Shown: positions 42,761 through 53,940, numbered from the stretch's first letter. The stretch is 64,000 bases of DNA from Cladocopium goreaui (GCA_947184155.2 CAMXCT020002734.1:1-64000), one strand, 5' to 3'. The notes: generated from the letters alone by a model not told the origin. A program made the numbers and translations.

Positions 42761-43267
42761 GTCGAGGCACCAAATGGCACTATGGAAATGTGCAGCATTT
42801 TCTATTGCACAGACAAGTGCGAGAAGAGGAAACGCACCACAGCAATATTTGTGCTGTGCGTTTCCTGGATTCGTATAGAATTATCAAGATGTACTCACAT
42901 TTTTCTGCAGTGCATGACCTTTGGTGCAAAGATGTTAAGGGTGCTACTCTTCCTTGGGTGGACTTTTATGAATGTTGCCAGGCATGATAAGGCATGATAT
43001 CATTACAAAGATGTCTGTGCTTGTTGGGAATCCATGCGTTTGTCAACTTTGCATCGGCTGGCGATATCATTCAACAGTATCAAAACTTACCTCATCAGTC
43101 AACATGGCAGGGCCAGCACGTTTTGGTAATCAAAAATGACAGCGGAAGGGCCCCGTTTTCAAGAGGCGATTATATCATATTATATCAGTCATCATCGACC
43201 ATCCACCAATGTAGATTCCACGGCATTTCCACAAACATGTCAGCCAGAGTCAGAGGACGACCTAAGA

Positions 43268-43312
43268 GATCCTAAGAGTCAACAAGAAGACCGTGGCCGT
43301 GTTTCTTGGCTA
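43268..43312 (+). pseudogene. Deleted exon A remnant
   Basis: cctaagagtcaacaagaaga runs straight into ccgtggccgtgtttcttgg. The acceptor and most of the A exon are gone, so B6 and B7 follow one another. Confidence 0.75.
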
Positions 43313-43495
43313 TGCTGAGACGAATTGCTTTTCCATAGGTCTTTCTGGATGAGCCGTTTTCATTTGAGAAGAAGCTTCCTATGGCTAGAGAGATTAGTGT
43401 CAGAGCGGAAATTCTAAGGTTCAGACTCGGTCACATCACATTAGTACAGTCCTATCCCAACAGATCTCAACCTTCGAGTGATGTTGTGCCTACAG

Positions 43496-43552
43496 GAAGA
43501 CCTTCGGGCACAATTGCGGAAGATGGAAGCTGGCGCTTCCGACAAAGACAAG
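43496..43552 (+). CDS. EDLR exon B7
   Basis: Standard B peptide, GT at 43553. Confidence 0.6.
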
Positions 43553-44116
43553 GTCGAGGCACCAAATGGCAGTATGGAAATGTGCAGCATTTCATTTTCT
43601 ATTGCACAGACAAGTGCGAGAAGAGGAAACGCACCACAGCAATATTTGTGCTGTGCGTTTCCTGGATTCGTATGGAATTATCAAGATGTACTCACATTTT
43701 CCATCATTTTTCTTCAGTGCATGACCTTTGGTGCAAAGATGTTAAGGGTGCTACTCTTCCTTGGGTGAACTTTTATGAATTTTGTCAGGCATGATAAGGC
43801 ATGATATCATTACAAAGATGTCTGTGCTTGTTGGGAATCCATGCGTTTGTCAACTTTGCATCGGCTGGCGATATCATTCAACAGTATCAAAACTTACCTC
43901 ATCAGTCAACATGGCAGGGCCAGCACGTTTTGGTAATCAAAAATGACAGCGGAAGGGCCCCGTTTTCAAGAGGCGATTATATCATATTATATCAGTCATC
44001 ATCGACCATCCACCAATGTAGATTCCACGGCATTTCCACAAACATGTCAGATTGCCAGAGTCAGAGGACGACCTAAGAGATCCTAAGAGTATAAGTAAGT
44101 GCAATTTTGTATGCAG

Positions 44117-44173
44117 GAAGACCTACGTGTCCAGCTTCAGAAGATGGAAGCCGGCGCTTCCGACCATGAAACC
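44117..44173 (+). CDS. EDLR exon A9
   Basis: Standard A peptide, acceptor tgtatgcag. Confidence 0.6.
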
Positions 44174-44374
44174 GTGGCGGTTTCTTGGCTATGCTGAGAC
44201 GAATTGCTTTTCCATAGGTCTTTCTGGATGAGCCGTTTTCATTTGAGAAGAAGCTTCCTATGGCTAGAGAGATTAGTGTCGGAGCGGAAATTCTAAGGTT
44301 CAGACTCGGTCACATCACATTAGTACAATCCTATCCCAACAGATCTCAACCTTCGAGTGATGTTGTGCCTACAG

Positions 44375-44431
44375 GAAGACCTTCGGGCACAATTGCGGAA
44401 GATGGAAGCTGGCGCTTCCGACAAAGACAAG
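44375..44431 (+). CDS. EDLR exon B8
   Basis: Standard B peptide, GT at 44432. Confidence 0.6.
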
Positions 44432-44992
44432 GTCGAGGCACCAAATGGCATTATGGAAATGTGCAGCATTTTTTCTATTGCACAGACAAGTGCGAGAAGA
44501 GGAAACGCACCACAGCAATATTTGTGCTGTGCGTTTCCTGGATTCGTATGGAATTATCAAGATGTACTCACATTTTCCATCATTTTCCTTCAGTGCATGA
44601 CCTTTGGTGCAAAGATGTTAAGGGTGCTACTCTTCCTTGGGTGGACTTATATGAATGTTGCCAGGCATGATAAGGCATGATATCATTACAAAGATGTCTG
44701 TGCTTGTTGGGAATCCATGCGTTTGTCAACTTTGCATCGGCTGGCGATATCATCAACTGTATCAAGACTTACCTCCTTCAGTCAATATGGCAGGGCCAGC
44801 ACGTTTTGGTAATCAAAAATGACAGCGGAAGGGCCCCGTTTTCAAGAGGTGATTATATCATATTATATCAGTCATCATCGACCATCCACCAATGTAGATT
44901 CCACGGCATTTCCACAAACATGTCAGATTACCAGAGTCAGAGGACGACCTAAGAGATCCTAAGAGCATAAGTAAGTGCAATTTTGTACGCAG

Positions 44993-45049
44993 GAAGACCT
45001 ACGTGTCCAGCTTCAGAAGATGGAAGCCGGCGCTTCCGACCATGAAACC
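44993..45049 (+). CDS. EDLR exon A10
   Basis: Standard A peptide. Confidence 0.6.
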
Positions 45050-45250
45050 GTGGCGGTTTCTTGGCTATGCTGAGACGAATTGCTTTTCCATAGGTCTTTC
45101 TGGATGAGCCGTTTTCATTTGAGAAGAAGCTTCCTATGGCTAGAGAGATTAGTGTCGGAGCGGAAATTCTAAGGTTCAGACTCGGTCACATCACATTAGT
45201 ACAGTCCTATCCCAACAGATCTCAACCTTCGAGTGATGTTGTGCCTACAG

Positions 45251-45307
45251 GAAGACCTTCGGGCACAATTGCGGAAGATGGAAGCTGGCGCTTCCGAAAA
45301 AGACAAG
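45251..45307 (+). CDS. EDLR exon B9
   Basis: EDLRAQLRKMEAGASEKDK (Asp to Glu at position 16), GT at 45308. Confidence 0.6.
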
Positions 45308-45862
45308 GTCGAGGCACCAAATGGCACTATGGAAATGTGCAGCATTTTCTATTGCACAGACAAGTACAAGAGGATACAAGAGGAAAGCACCATAGGAACA
45401 TTTGTGCTGTGCGTTTCCTGGATTCGTATAGAATTATCAAGATGTACTCACATTTTTCTGCAGTACATTACGCTTGGTGCAAAGATGTTAACCGTGCTAC
45501 TCTTCCTTGGGTGGACTTTTATGAATGTTGCCAGGCATGATAAGGCATTATATCATTACAAAGATGTCTGTGCTTGTTGGGAATCCATGCGTTTGTCAAC
45601 TTTGCATCGGCTGGCGATATCATTCAACAGTATCAAAACTTACCTCATCAGTCAACATGGCAGGGCCAGCACGTTTTGGTAATCAAAAATGACAGCGGAA
45701 GGGCCCCGTTTTCAAGAGGCGATTATATCATATTATATCAGTCATCATCGACCATCCACCAATGTAGATTCCATGGCATTTCCACAAACATGTCAGATTA
45801 CCAGAGTCAGAGGACGACCTAAGAGATCCTAAGAGCATAAGTAAGTGCAATTTTGTACGCAG

Positions 45863-45919
45863 GAAGACCTACGTGTCCAGCTTCGGAAGATGGAAGCTGG
45901 CGCTTCCGACCATGAAACT
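45863..45919 (+). CDS. EDLR exon A11
   Basis: EDLRVQLRKMEAGASDHET. The downstream spacer changes completely after ttcttggct, which marks the edge of the homogenised array. Confidence 0.6.
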
Positions 45920-46274
45920 GTGGCGGTTTCTTGGCTTTCAAAGTTCTTAGCGCTGCTCAGGGGTCTCATCGTAAAAGTTTTTCAAAAGACTCAGTAGGAA
46001 AGATTCGATGTGAAGGGTTTTCCGATGTTGGACATGCTGTATATGAACCGCGCTGGTGCCCTAGGCCCTGGAGTGACTATTTATTAATATAATCCATATC
46101 AATTAATCATGTTTGTCCCCAGACTGACAAGCACCTTGCCTGTGGCTATGAAAAGGATTGAACAGGTATAACCGGTTGCTGTGTAAAATTTGGGGGAAGT
46201 TTTTGAAGGGCTCATGTTTGTAACCACACTTATCCCAAGATATCGCAACTTTTCAATGATTTCCTTTCCTGCAG

Positions 46275-46331
46275 GAAGACCTCCGGGCGCAATTGCGGAA
46301 GATGGAAGCTGGCGCTTCCGATAAAGACAGG
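46275..46331 (+). CDS. EDLR exon B10
   Basis: EDLRAQLRKMEAGASDKDR, acceptor tttcctgcag after a pyrimidine tract. The spacers are diverged from the array. Confidence 0.6.
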
Positions 46332-46950
46332 GTCGAGGCACCAAAGGGCATCATGAAAAATCTTCCATCAATCGTGAAAAACCTTGTGTTGCGCAGACAT
46401 GTCTGAGAAATACAAAAGGAACGGTGCTATTGTGAAGGCGTCCCATGATTTTTTTTCAAAATATTTGTTCACGTTTCTTCCCACAATGTGCTATACCCGG
46501 TGCAAAGATGTTGAAGAGTGCTCTTTTGCTTATTACCGGGCTTTTCCTTCCTTTTTCTTGAATGCTGATTTGGCAGGGAACTACTGTTACAACAGAACCA
46601 TTCCTGGATTGTTGAGAAATTTTTGAGATCTGGGGATGCTGAGAAGCCATGCGATGTGAACTTAGCTTCATCAATCCGGAAATGTCAACATGCAACAACA
46701 TTCAGTTCAATAATTGTGCATGACCTATTTTATTGAGAGAATTTGAGAGGACATGTAGCGTCTGCTTTTTGCTGATCTAAAACAGAAAACGGGAGAGCTC
46801 CAATTTCAAGAGGTAATTATATCAATCATCATCGACCATCCACCAATGTAGATTCCATGGCATTTCCACAAACATGTCAGATTGCCAGAGTCAGAGGACG
46901 ACCTAAGAGAGTACCTATAGGAGCATATGTAAGTGCAATTTTGTACGCAG

Positions 46951-47007
46951 GAAAACCTACGTGTCCAGCTTCAGAAGATGGAAGCTGGCGCTTCCGACCA
47001 TGAAACC
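46951..47007 (+). CDS. EDLR exon A12
   Basis: ENLRVQLQKMEAGASDHET (Asp to Asn at position 2), preceded by the same 22-bp GTAAGT...CAG spacer as the array A exons. Confidence 0.6.
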
Positions 47008-47202
47008 GTGGCGGTTTCTTGGCTTTCAAAGTGCTTGGGATTTTTTCAAGGGGCACTGCTCAGGGGTCTCACCGAAAAAGTTCTTCAAAAGACTCAGTAG
47101 GAAAGGTTCGGGGTGAAAGTTTTTTCGATGATGGACATACTGTAGATGAACCGCGCTGGTGCCCTAGACTGACTGTGAATTGATACCAGTTTGCCGCACA
47201 AG

Positions 47203-47232
47203 GCAGTGGCAGAAGTTGCAAAAATAGGACAC
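47203..47232 (+). CDS. Candidate short exon
   Basis: After ccgcacaag the + strand reads AVAEVAKIGH up to GTATAG, 30 nt, phase 0 at both ends. The next codon without splicing is Val, then a stop. Confidence 0.35.
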
Positions 47233-47313
47233 GTATAGGAGGAGAGGTGAGTTGTTGTAGTGCATGGATGGCAGAGCGAACCCTGATGGACCCAAAGGTG
47301 GTTGAGGCTCTGG

Positions 47314-48403
47314 CTCTCTCTGTCTCTCTCTCTCTCTGTCTGTCTGTCTGTCTGTCTATCTACCTGTCTATCTATCTATGTATCTATCTATCTCTTTGTC
47401 TGTCTATCTATCTGACCATCTGTCTACTATCTATCTGTCTATCTATCTGTCTATCTGGCTGTGTATCTGCTATCTGTCTATCTGTCTATCTGTCTATCTG
47501 TCTATCTGTCTATCTGTCTATCTGTCTATCTCCCCATCTGTCCATCTATCCATGTATCCATCTTTGCATCTTTCCATCTTTCCATCTTTCCATCTTTCCA
47601 TCCATCCATCCATCTATCGATCTTTCCATCTATCCATCTATCCATCTATCCTTCTATCCTTCTATCCTTCTATCCTTCTATCCTTCTATCCTTCTGTCCT
47701 TCTCTCCATCTGTCCATCTGTCCATCTATCCATCTATCCATCTATCTGTCTATCTGTCTACCTGTCTGTCCGTCTGTTCCTCTGTCCGTCTGTCCATCTC
47801 TCCATCTGTTCATCGGTCAATCTGTCCATTTGTCCATCTGTTCATCTGTCCATCTGTCCATCTATCCATCTATCCATCTATCCATCTATCCGTCTATCCG
47901 TCTATCCATCTATCCATCTATCCATCCATCCATTGATCGATCTATATATTTATCTATCTATCCATATCTACCTATCTACCTATCTACCTACCTACCTATC
48001 TATCTATCTATCTATCTAACCGAAGCTAATCTAATCTAATCTAATCTAATCTATGCTATGTATCTATCTATCTATCTATCTATCTAGTATGTATGTATGT
48101 ATGTATGTATGTAGGTACGTACGTACGTACGTACGTACGTACGTACGTACGTATCTATGTATCTATGTATCTATGTATCTATCTATCGATCGATCGATCT
48201 ATCTATCTATCTATCTATGGATCTGTCTGTCTATCTATCTATCTATCCATCTATCTATCTATCCATCCATCTATCTATCCATCTATCTATCTATCTATCT
48301 GTCTATCTGTCTATCAATCAACCAATCAATCAATCTATCAATCGGTCACTCGATCAATCAATCAACCAATCAATCTGTCTATCGATTGATCGATCGATCG
48401 ATC

Positions 48404-48434
<31 letters not shown>

Positions 48435-48745
48435 CTAAGCTAATTTAATCTTATCTAATCTAACCTTATCTTATCTACTCATCTACCTATCTACGTATCT
48501 AGCTAGCTAGCTATCCATTTATCTACCTATTTATCTATCTACCTATCTATCTATCAATCAATCAATCAGTCAATCTTTCTTACCTATCTAACTATCTACA
48601 TGTCTATCTATCTACCTGTCTATCTATCTAATCTTTCTAATCTATTTATCTAACCTATCTAACCGATCTAATCTATCTAACCTATCTAACCTATCTATCC
48701 AATCTATCTAACCTATCTATCGTCCTATCTATCGGAAGCAATTAT
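47314..48745. repeat. TCTA-type tetranucleotide array with drifting motif
   Basis: Long stop-free runs of tctg, tcta, tcca, tcct, then gtat, acgt (48115-48152), gatc, tcaa and taatc variants. All three + frames are open for up to 229 codons (Ser/Ile/Tyr/Leu repeats), as expected from a stop-free tetranucleotide. Confidence 0.97.
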
Positions 48746-48910
48746 GCAAGAGTTCCTTCAAAAGTGGAAGTTGACAGGGCCAAAACGTAGCAATTCTGCG
48801 AGACTTCCTCAAAAATGAAAGTTGACACCTCCAAAATCAAGAAATTCGGGCAGATTTCCTCCATATTTGAAGTTGGCACCATTGAAAACGAAGCAATTCA
48901 GCGAGACAAA
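48738..48910. repeat. Diverged 52-bp tandem repeat
   Basis: Three units beginning gcaattatgcaag, gcaattctgcgag and gaaattcgggcag, plus a partial gcaattcagcgag, at 52-bp spacing. Confidence 0.7.
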
Positions 48911-48989
48911 CGTCCCGCGCCTGCCATCGTTTTTGCAAGTGCTACGGCACCCTCACGTTTTGCTCACTTTTGGCAAGGTGCAAATCCAT

Positions 48990-49345
48990 TGCGCCTGCAA
49001 AACCACATCCTAATTTCAGAAAGTGGTCCGGGATCGTCAGGTTTAACACTTTTGACTTGTGAATGTGCTTCGCGCCAAAACGGGGTATACTTTCTCCACA
49101 TCTGAAATTTCAAAAGTGGTTTTTAGCATTTTGACTTCGACATGTGCTTGGCGCCACCAGAGCGTGCACTTTTTTGTCTGATCTCAACTTCCAAAAGCGC
49201 TCCGGAGCTGAGGTGTTCTGTACATGTTGACTCCAAAATGCACTTTGTGCCACAGCCGCGTGCAATTCTTGAACATGTCAACTTCCAAAAGTGCTCCGAG
49301 AATGGTGTGTTTTGTACCTTTCGAGTTGGAAATGTGCTTTCTGTC
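48990..49345. repeat. Diverged repeats of about 110 bp
   Basis: Recurrent phrases: acttccaaaagtgctccg, acttcgacatgtgctt and gaaatgtgctttctgtc. No convincing coding frame. Confidence 0.5.
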
Positions 49346-49377
49346 ATTTCGCGCACCTTGATCTTCTTCTACTGACT

Positions 49378-49417
49378 CTTTCTCTTCTCACTCTTCTCTT
49401 CTCTTCTCTTCTCTGAC
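49378..49417 (+). repeat. (tcttc)n microsatellite
   Basis: ctcttctcttctcttctc run. Confidence 0.85.
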
Positions 49418-49677
49418 TGGTCTCACCACTGTTGTGCTTCTGTCCATAAGTCGGAAGTTTGACTTCTATAAACTTCCTTCGACAATCAAAATCAAGTAAT
49501 CACAATTATTCATGTTTGTCCCCCAAACTGACACCTTGCCTGTGGCTATGAAAAAAATACTGCAAATTGCTGTGTGAAATTTAAAAGAAGTTTCAGAAAA
49601 AAACATGTTTGTAACAATTTTTGTAAATGAACTTGTCCCAAGACATCGCAACTTTTCAATGGTTTCTTTTCCTGTAG

Positions 49678-49734
49678 GAAGACCTTCGGGCGCAATTGCG
49701 GAAGATGGAAGCAGATGCTTCCGACAAAGACGAG
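49678..49734 (+). CDS. EDLR exon B11
   Basis: EDLRAQLRKMEADASDKDE, acceptor ttttcctgtag. Similarity to B copies continues to VEAPNGIM past the GT, with third-position changes, so the exon may be longer than 57 nt. Confidence 0.6.
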
Positions 49735-50052
49735 GTTGAGGCACCCAATGGCATCATGACATGTTTTCAATCATGAATCACGACCACGTGGCACAGACAA
49801 GTAAAGAAGGGTAAACATAGGAAAACGGATTCAGTTTGCGTGTCTTGTCTCATGCGTTTGCTTTAATACGATTTTTCCGTTTTTTTTTAGATGGTTTCAT
49901 TTTTCTCAAAACGGGACTTGTGGTGAATGGTGACTTGCCAAACATGATTTCAAGACAACGATTCCTGATTTACTTCAAAATCAGACATAAAATGGCAGGG
50001 CTGCTGAGAATGTCGATGCCTCGAATGGCATGGTGAACTGTTTTTTTGAGGT

Positions 50053-50250
50053 GGTGCTGCTGCTGCTGATGATGATGATGATGACGACGATGATGACGAT
50101 GGCGATGACGATGACAACAGTGGTGACGATGGTGATGGTGATGATGATGACGACGATGACGATGACGATGGTAATGGTTATGATGTTGATGATGACGAGA
50201 ATGACGATGGTGATGGTGACGATGATGATGATGATGATGATCATCGTCAC
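50053..50250 (+). repeat. gatgac repeat region
   Basis: Mostly GAY triplets on the + strand. One frame reads poly-Asp with Gly; the minus strand reads His-rich peptide. Both are products of the repeat. Confidence 0.85.
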
Positions 50251-50374
50251 GTGGATTGAGGAATAACCGACTTTCAGGCAAATCAATATCAATACAACAA
50301 CTATTTATCCGTATTTTTTTCCAGGAAAACCATCTGCCAAGAAAAAATGCGTTTTTCATTGCCTCGTTGTGAAG

Positions 50375-50431
50375 GAAGACCTACGGGCCCAGCTTCGGAA
50401 GATGGAAACCGGGGCTTCTGACCATGAAAAC
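50375..50431 (+). CDS. EDLR exon A13
   Basis: EDLRAQLRKMETGASDHEN. The GT at 57 nt is lost (aaac-cttgct); a GC at 60 nt (CTT-GCTATG) would still be in phase. Acceptor gtgaag is weaker than in the array. Confidence 0.45.
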
Positions 50432-50674
50432 CTTGCTATGCCTTGGCTTAGGGTCACCGACCAAGGGTCGGCTGAATCCCCATGACAAACAAGACTTAAG
50501 ACGTCAGCAAATTTTAGGATGGAAGGTTTGTAAAACAATCTCTTTTATGATTTGATGCGATTCGGATATGATTTGTTTTTGTATGTGTGGCCCAGTGGCC
50601 CGGTATTGCACTTATGGTTTGACTGGTTGTCGCATCCTACTTGGAATGCATGGGAATCCGCTGATTTTGTGGAG

Positions 50675-50731
50675 GAAGACCTTCGGGCGCAATTGCGGGA
50701 GATGGAAGCCGGTGCTTCTGAGAAAGACAAG
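50675..50731 (+). CDS. EDLR exon B12
   Basis: EDLRAQLREMEAGASEKDK, GT (GTTGAG) at 50732. Followed within 30 bp by a TIR-3 copy. Confidence 0.6.
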
Positions 50732-50760
50732 GTTGAGGCACCCAATGGCATCCTGGGTTT

Positions 50761-50848
50761 CTCAAAGTGGGGGTATCCAAAAATGGATGGTTTGTACATG
50801 AAAAATCGTCTGAAAATGGATGATTTTGGGATACCCCCAATTTCAGGA
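50761..50848 (+). mobile_element. TIR-3 element
   Basis: ctcaaagtgggggtatcc ... gggatacccccaatttcagg. Confidence 0.6.
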
Positions 50849-51221
50849 AACCTCCATATGATATGTCTTTCAAGCAGCAACCTCAGCATGTACCAACAAC
50901 ATGTCCAAGAAAGACAGCGAAGATTGCGTGACTCCAAGTTTTGGTGTCTGATATTTTTTTAAACTTGGGTTTGTCTGAAAGTAGGGTATCCCCAACTTTG
51001 ATGTTTAATCATCATTTTTCCCAATTTTTCGTCAAACGTGGCCATTTAGGAAGGTACAGCAGACTCCATTTTCAGACACATTCAAACCATACATATCATA
51101 GATTATTGGTTGGCTAAATCCCATGTAACCATCCATAAATTTCCCTATTTTGATGGGGAAACCCCATGACATATCCGATGAATTATCATGCTGGACCTGA
51201 CAGCTGTTCGAGAGTTGTCAG

Positions 51222-51278
51222 GACGGCCTACGAACCCAGCTGCGAAAGATGGAAGCCGGCGCTTCAGACCGCGAAAAC
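51222..51278 (+). CDS. EDLR exon A14
   Basis: DGLRTQLRKMEAGASDREN, acceptor gagttgtcag, GT at 51279, with a second in-phase GT (GTTTCT) at +6. Last recognisable member of the family in the window. Confidence 0.55.
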
Positions 51279-51607
51279 GTGGAGGTTTCTTGGCCTGAAA
51301 ACCGGCGCTTGTGGTTTATTATTCATCATATTTAATAGTTTAACTATATAAGGCTATATTGTTATATGTGTTATATTGTGCTTATATTGGGGTTCCTGTA
51401 AATTTTCTCTTAAACCAATCCATTGAACCGGAAACAACCATGGATTTCCGTATGTTTTTTTAAAGCTTACCCCGGGGTAGTAGCCAGGTCATGCCATTCC
51501 CAAAGACGGATTCCCACCTTGATATCAGCTGCTGGCTGGTGGTTTTAGGTACGATTTGTTTTTTTGTCATCGCTATTTCTGATGATTATTCCAGCATAAA
51601 ATGAGTA

Positions 51608-51792
51608 TACATATATATATATATGATATATATATATATATATATATGATATATATATATGATATATATATATATATGATATATATATATATGATATATA
51701 TATGATATATATATATATATATGATATATATATATATGATATATATATGATATATATATATGATATATATATATGATATATATATATAATAT
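51608..51792. repeat. (tatatga)n-type array
   Basis: atatatatgatatata repeats. Tyr/Ile frames on the minus strand are artefacts. Confidence 0.92.
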
Positions 51793-52299
51793 TATAAATC
51801 TTGGTATTCTTTTTGGGACTGAATACTGACACGATTTTCGGGCGGTGGTTATACCTCTAACATCCGATAACCGGCTCAGTCTTATTTCCCAAAAGTGAGC
51901 ATCTCCAGTTGCCATAAGTTTACTATCACAAAGTATTGACCGATACGAACCATCCCGCTCCGTTGCTGGGTTGATTTTCACACTAGCAGCTAGTTGTTGT
52001 TCATACTGTTCATCAGTTGATTTGATTTGTATCGTCCCCAATTTTACCACAATGCCATGAATTGCGGGGATAGTTTCCGGAGATTTTCCGTAGATCTCTT
52101 TGCAGGTTTTTTCCCAAAAGATAGAACTGCGCGGTTTCCGAAAACCTGGGGATTTTCCGTAAACCTGGGGATAATCCATCTAAAGTAAATGGAAATATCC
52201 CCAGATCATCCAGTTTACTTTGTGATTTCCAATGGATTTTCCATGAAACCCAACCATTGGGATCCCCCATGATGGAAAGCCCCATTGGGATCTTCGAAG
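51793..52299. other. No firm gene
   Basis: A minus-strand frame of 197 codons (51586-52179) is open but continues into the TA array and shows no motif. Short repeats of tggggattttccgtaaacc occur at 52080-52190. Confidence 0.35.
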
Positions 52300-52403
52300 A
52301 CCGCCCCTGAGGTGCAGCTGCGACATGTGCAGACTCGGAACGCCGAGCTGGAAAACGAGCTGCAGGCGTCGATGGGAGGATTTGGCCGGACGTTTACCCT
52401 CTG
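52300..52403 (+). CDS. Candidate coiled-coil exon ending at a TIR-1 element
   Basis: After gatcttcgaag the + strand reads TAPEVQLRHVQTRNAELENE and LQASMGGFGRT. It is helical and charged, with leucine spacing. The frame runs into the TIR-1 left end (ctctg-GTAAAC), which supplies the first strong GT. Acceptor alternatives are ggtgcag (52317) and tgtgcag (52329). One of the best islands. Confidence 0.5.
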
Positions 52404-52502
52404 GTAAACTAACAAAAAGCTATTGAAAATGGCCATTTATAGTGGATTTTCCCATGAAAAATGGTGATTTTCCATAGCTATGTAACAAATTACCAGAGGG
52501 TA
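52395..52502 (-). mobile_element. TIR-1 element abutting an exon candidate
   Basis: Perfect ends with TA borders. Its left end lies at the 3' end of the 52300 island. Confidence 0.88.
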
Positions 52503-52928
52503 GCAGTGGTATAAAACTTGTACATAACGAATTGATGATGGATTGATCATGATAGATTGAGAATGGATTGATGGATTTTTTTCATGGAATTCATATTGGA
52601 TATAGGATTGATGTTGGATTGTTCCATGGATTCATATTGGATTAGTAATAATTGATTAGAACATATTAGAACAACAATTCCTATTCCACCCCGTGCCTCC
52701 CGGGAGACTTTACCAATCCAGGTTTTAGTAATAGGATGTAATAGGTATGTAATATATATATATACACTATAAATATCTATCCAGTGGTTAGGAGGGAGCT
52801 AAGGAGCTAGGGGTATTCATACTCCCAGTATATTCCCTATTCAGTGGGGAGCCAGTTGGAGCTACTTAGAGTTTACGGAATCGCTACGTCGATCTAGGAT
52901 TGATTGGAACTAAGCAGCCAATATGGTA

Positions 52929-53031
52929 TACCCTCTGGTAAACTAACGGTTGGCTAAAATTGCACATCGAAATCGTTGATTTAGCCATGAAAAGATGATG
53001 ATTTTCCATAGTTATGTTATGTTAGTTTACG
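52929..53031 (-). mobile_element. TIR-1 element (right end decayed)
   Basis: taccctctggtaaactaac left end. The right side ends gttagtttac without agagggta. Confidence 0.65.
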
Positions 53032-53252
53032 GTCTACAATAGGATTAATTACACGGCTATTATGGGGATATCATAAAGGTACATCATCCATATAACACGA
53101 TATAATGGGAATATCATTGGGTTTATATAATGGAATTTAATATGATTTAATGTCATTGAATGGGATCCAATGGTATCTAACTATCGAGCACATATGGGAA
53201 TACCATTGTGATAAAATGGGATATACTGGGATATAATATGTAGCAATGATGG

Positions 53253-53346
53253 TCACCCTCTGGTAATTCAACATGTGGCTGATTTAGATCGATGCACCTA
53301 TAATTCATAGGGGATTTTCAATAGCTATGTTAAAGTACCAGGGGGT
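53253..53346. mobile_element. TIR-1 element (diverged)
   Basis: tcaccctctggtaattcaac ... gtaccagggggta. Confidence 0.65.
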
Positions 53347-53838
53347 AACAAGTGTGGGGATATATTCATGGGGAATTTCATATTCGGGGATATTTCATAG
53401 GGACATAACCAACAGTTCTGGGGAAAGCAACTGGATTGCTACTGTTACTGTCCCAAGCAGCTAAGAAACATGATTTTTGCAGGGTGTCTAAGGTTGGCAA
53501 GTGTGTAATTGGCCTTGCTTTTTGTAGGTCATTATTGAATAGAAGTCATTCCTGCTGGGATGTACAATGAAATGGCGAGCTGGCCGAAGACTGGGGTATG
53601 ATTGGACCACATGAGACATAGGAACTCACCAGCATGACTGCGGGTTACAAAAACAAGGGCGAAACAACACCAGAAAACTGAACCGTCCTGTGCTTTGGAA
53701 TCCCAGGCTGTCTGCAATCTTCATCTCCGATTCTTGTGGTTGAGACATGTTAAAAACACCCCATTTCTGAGTTGGGGGTAGTTTAGAATTCTTGGGCGTG
53801 CCACATGATGGAATTTTCAGCCCTTTTTCAAACTATAC

Positions 53839-53940
53839 CTGTTTGGTGGTTTGGAACATGGCTTTTATTTTTCCATATATTGGGAATAATAATCCCAACT
53901 GACTTTAACATTTTTCAGAGGGGTTGAAACCACCAACCAG
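53839..53940 (+). mobile_element. TIR-2 element
   Basis: ctgtttggtggtttgg ... gaaaccaccaaccag with ATAC on both flanks. Confidence 0.8.

Larger units (their letters stand above)
37850..47010 (+). repeat. Tandem exon array, unit about 880 bp, holding paired EDLR exons A and B
   Basis: About ten units, each with exon A, a 201- or 204-bp spacer, exon B and a spacer of 548-567 bp. Exon A reads EDLRVQLQKMEAGASDHET and exon B EDLRAQLRKMEAGASDKDK. A and B are homologous to each other, both follow CAG, and both have GT exactly 57 nt later. A second in-phase end exists at 63 nt (GT in A, GC in B). The 63-nt form keeps the leucines in heptad register from exon to exon. Spacers are nearly as conserved as exons, so amplification is recent or homogenised. 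One unit lost A (43270) and one has a doubled A (39623/39816). Confidence 0.9.
52503..53838. other. No gene recognised
   Basis: Holds imperfect attgatgatggattgatc phrases (52530-52660), (ta)n at 52750, and two diverged TIR-1 copies. Confidence 0.55.

Noticed and set aside
38006-45540. Repeated ATG frame MAREISVRAEILR... in each array unit
   Set aside because: It crosses exon B in another frame and is no better conserved than the spacer around it. Its end varies with small indels.
47247-48448. Frames of 131-229 codons rich in Ser/Ile/Tyr/Leu
   Set aside because: A tetranucleotide without stops gives the same peptide in all three frames.
49970-50359. His-rich minus-strand and Asp-rich plus-strand peptides
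   Set aside because: Low-complexity gatgac repeat. No stable start or conserved context.
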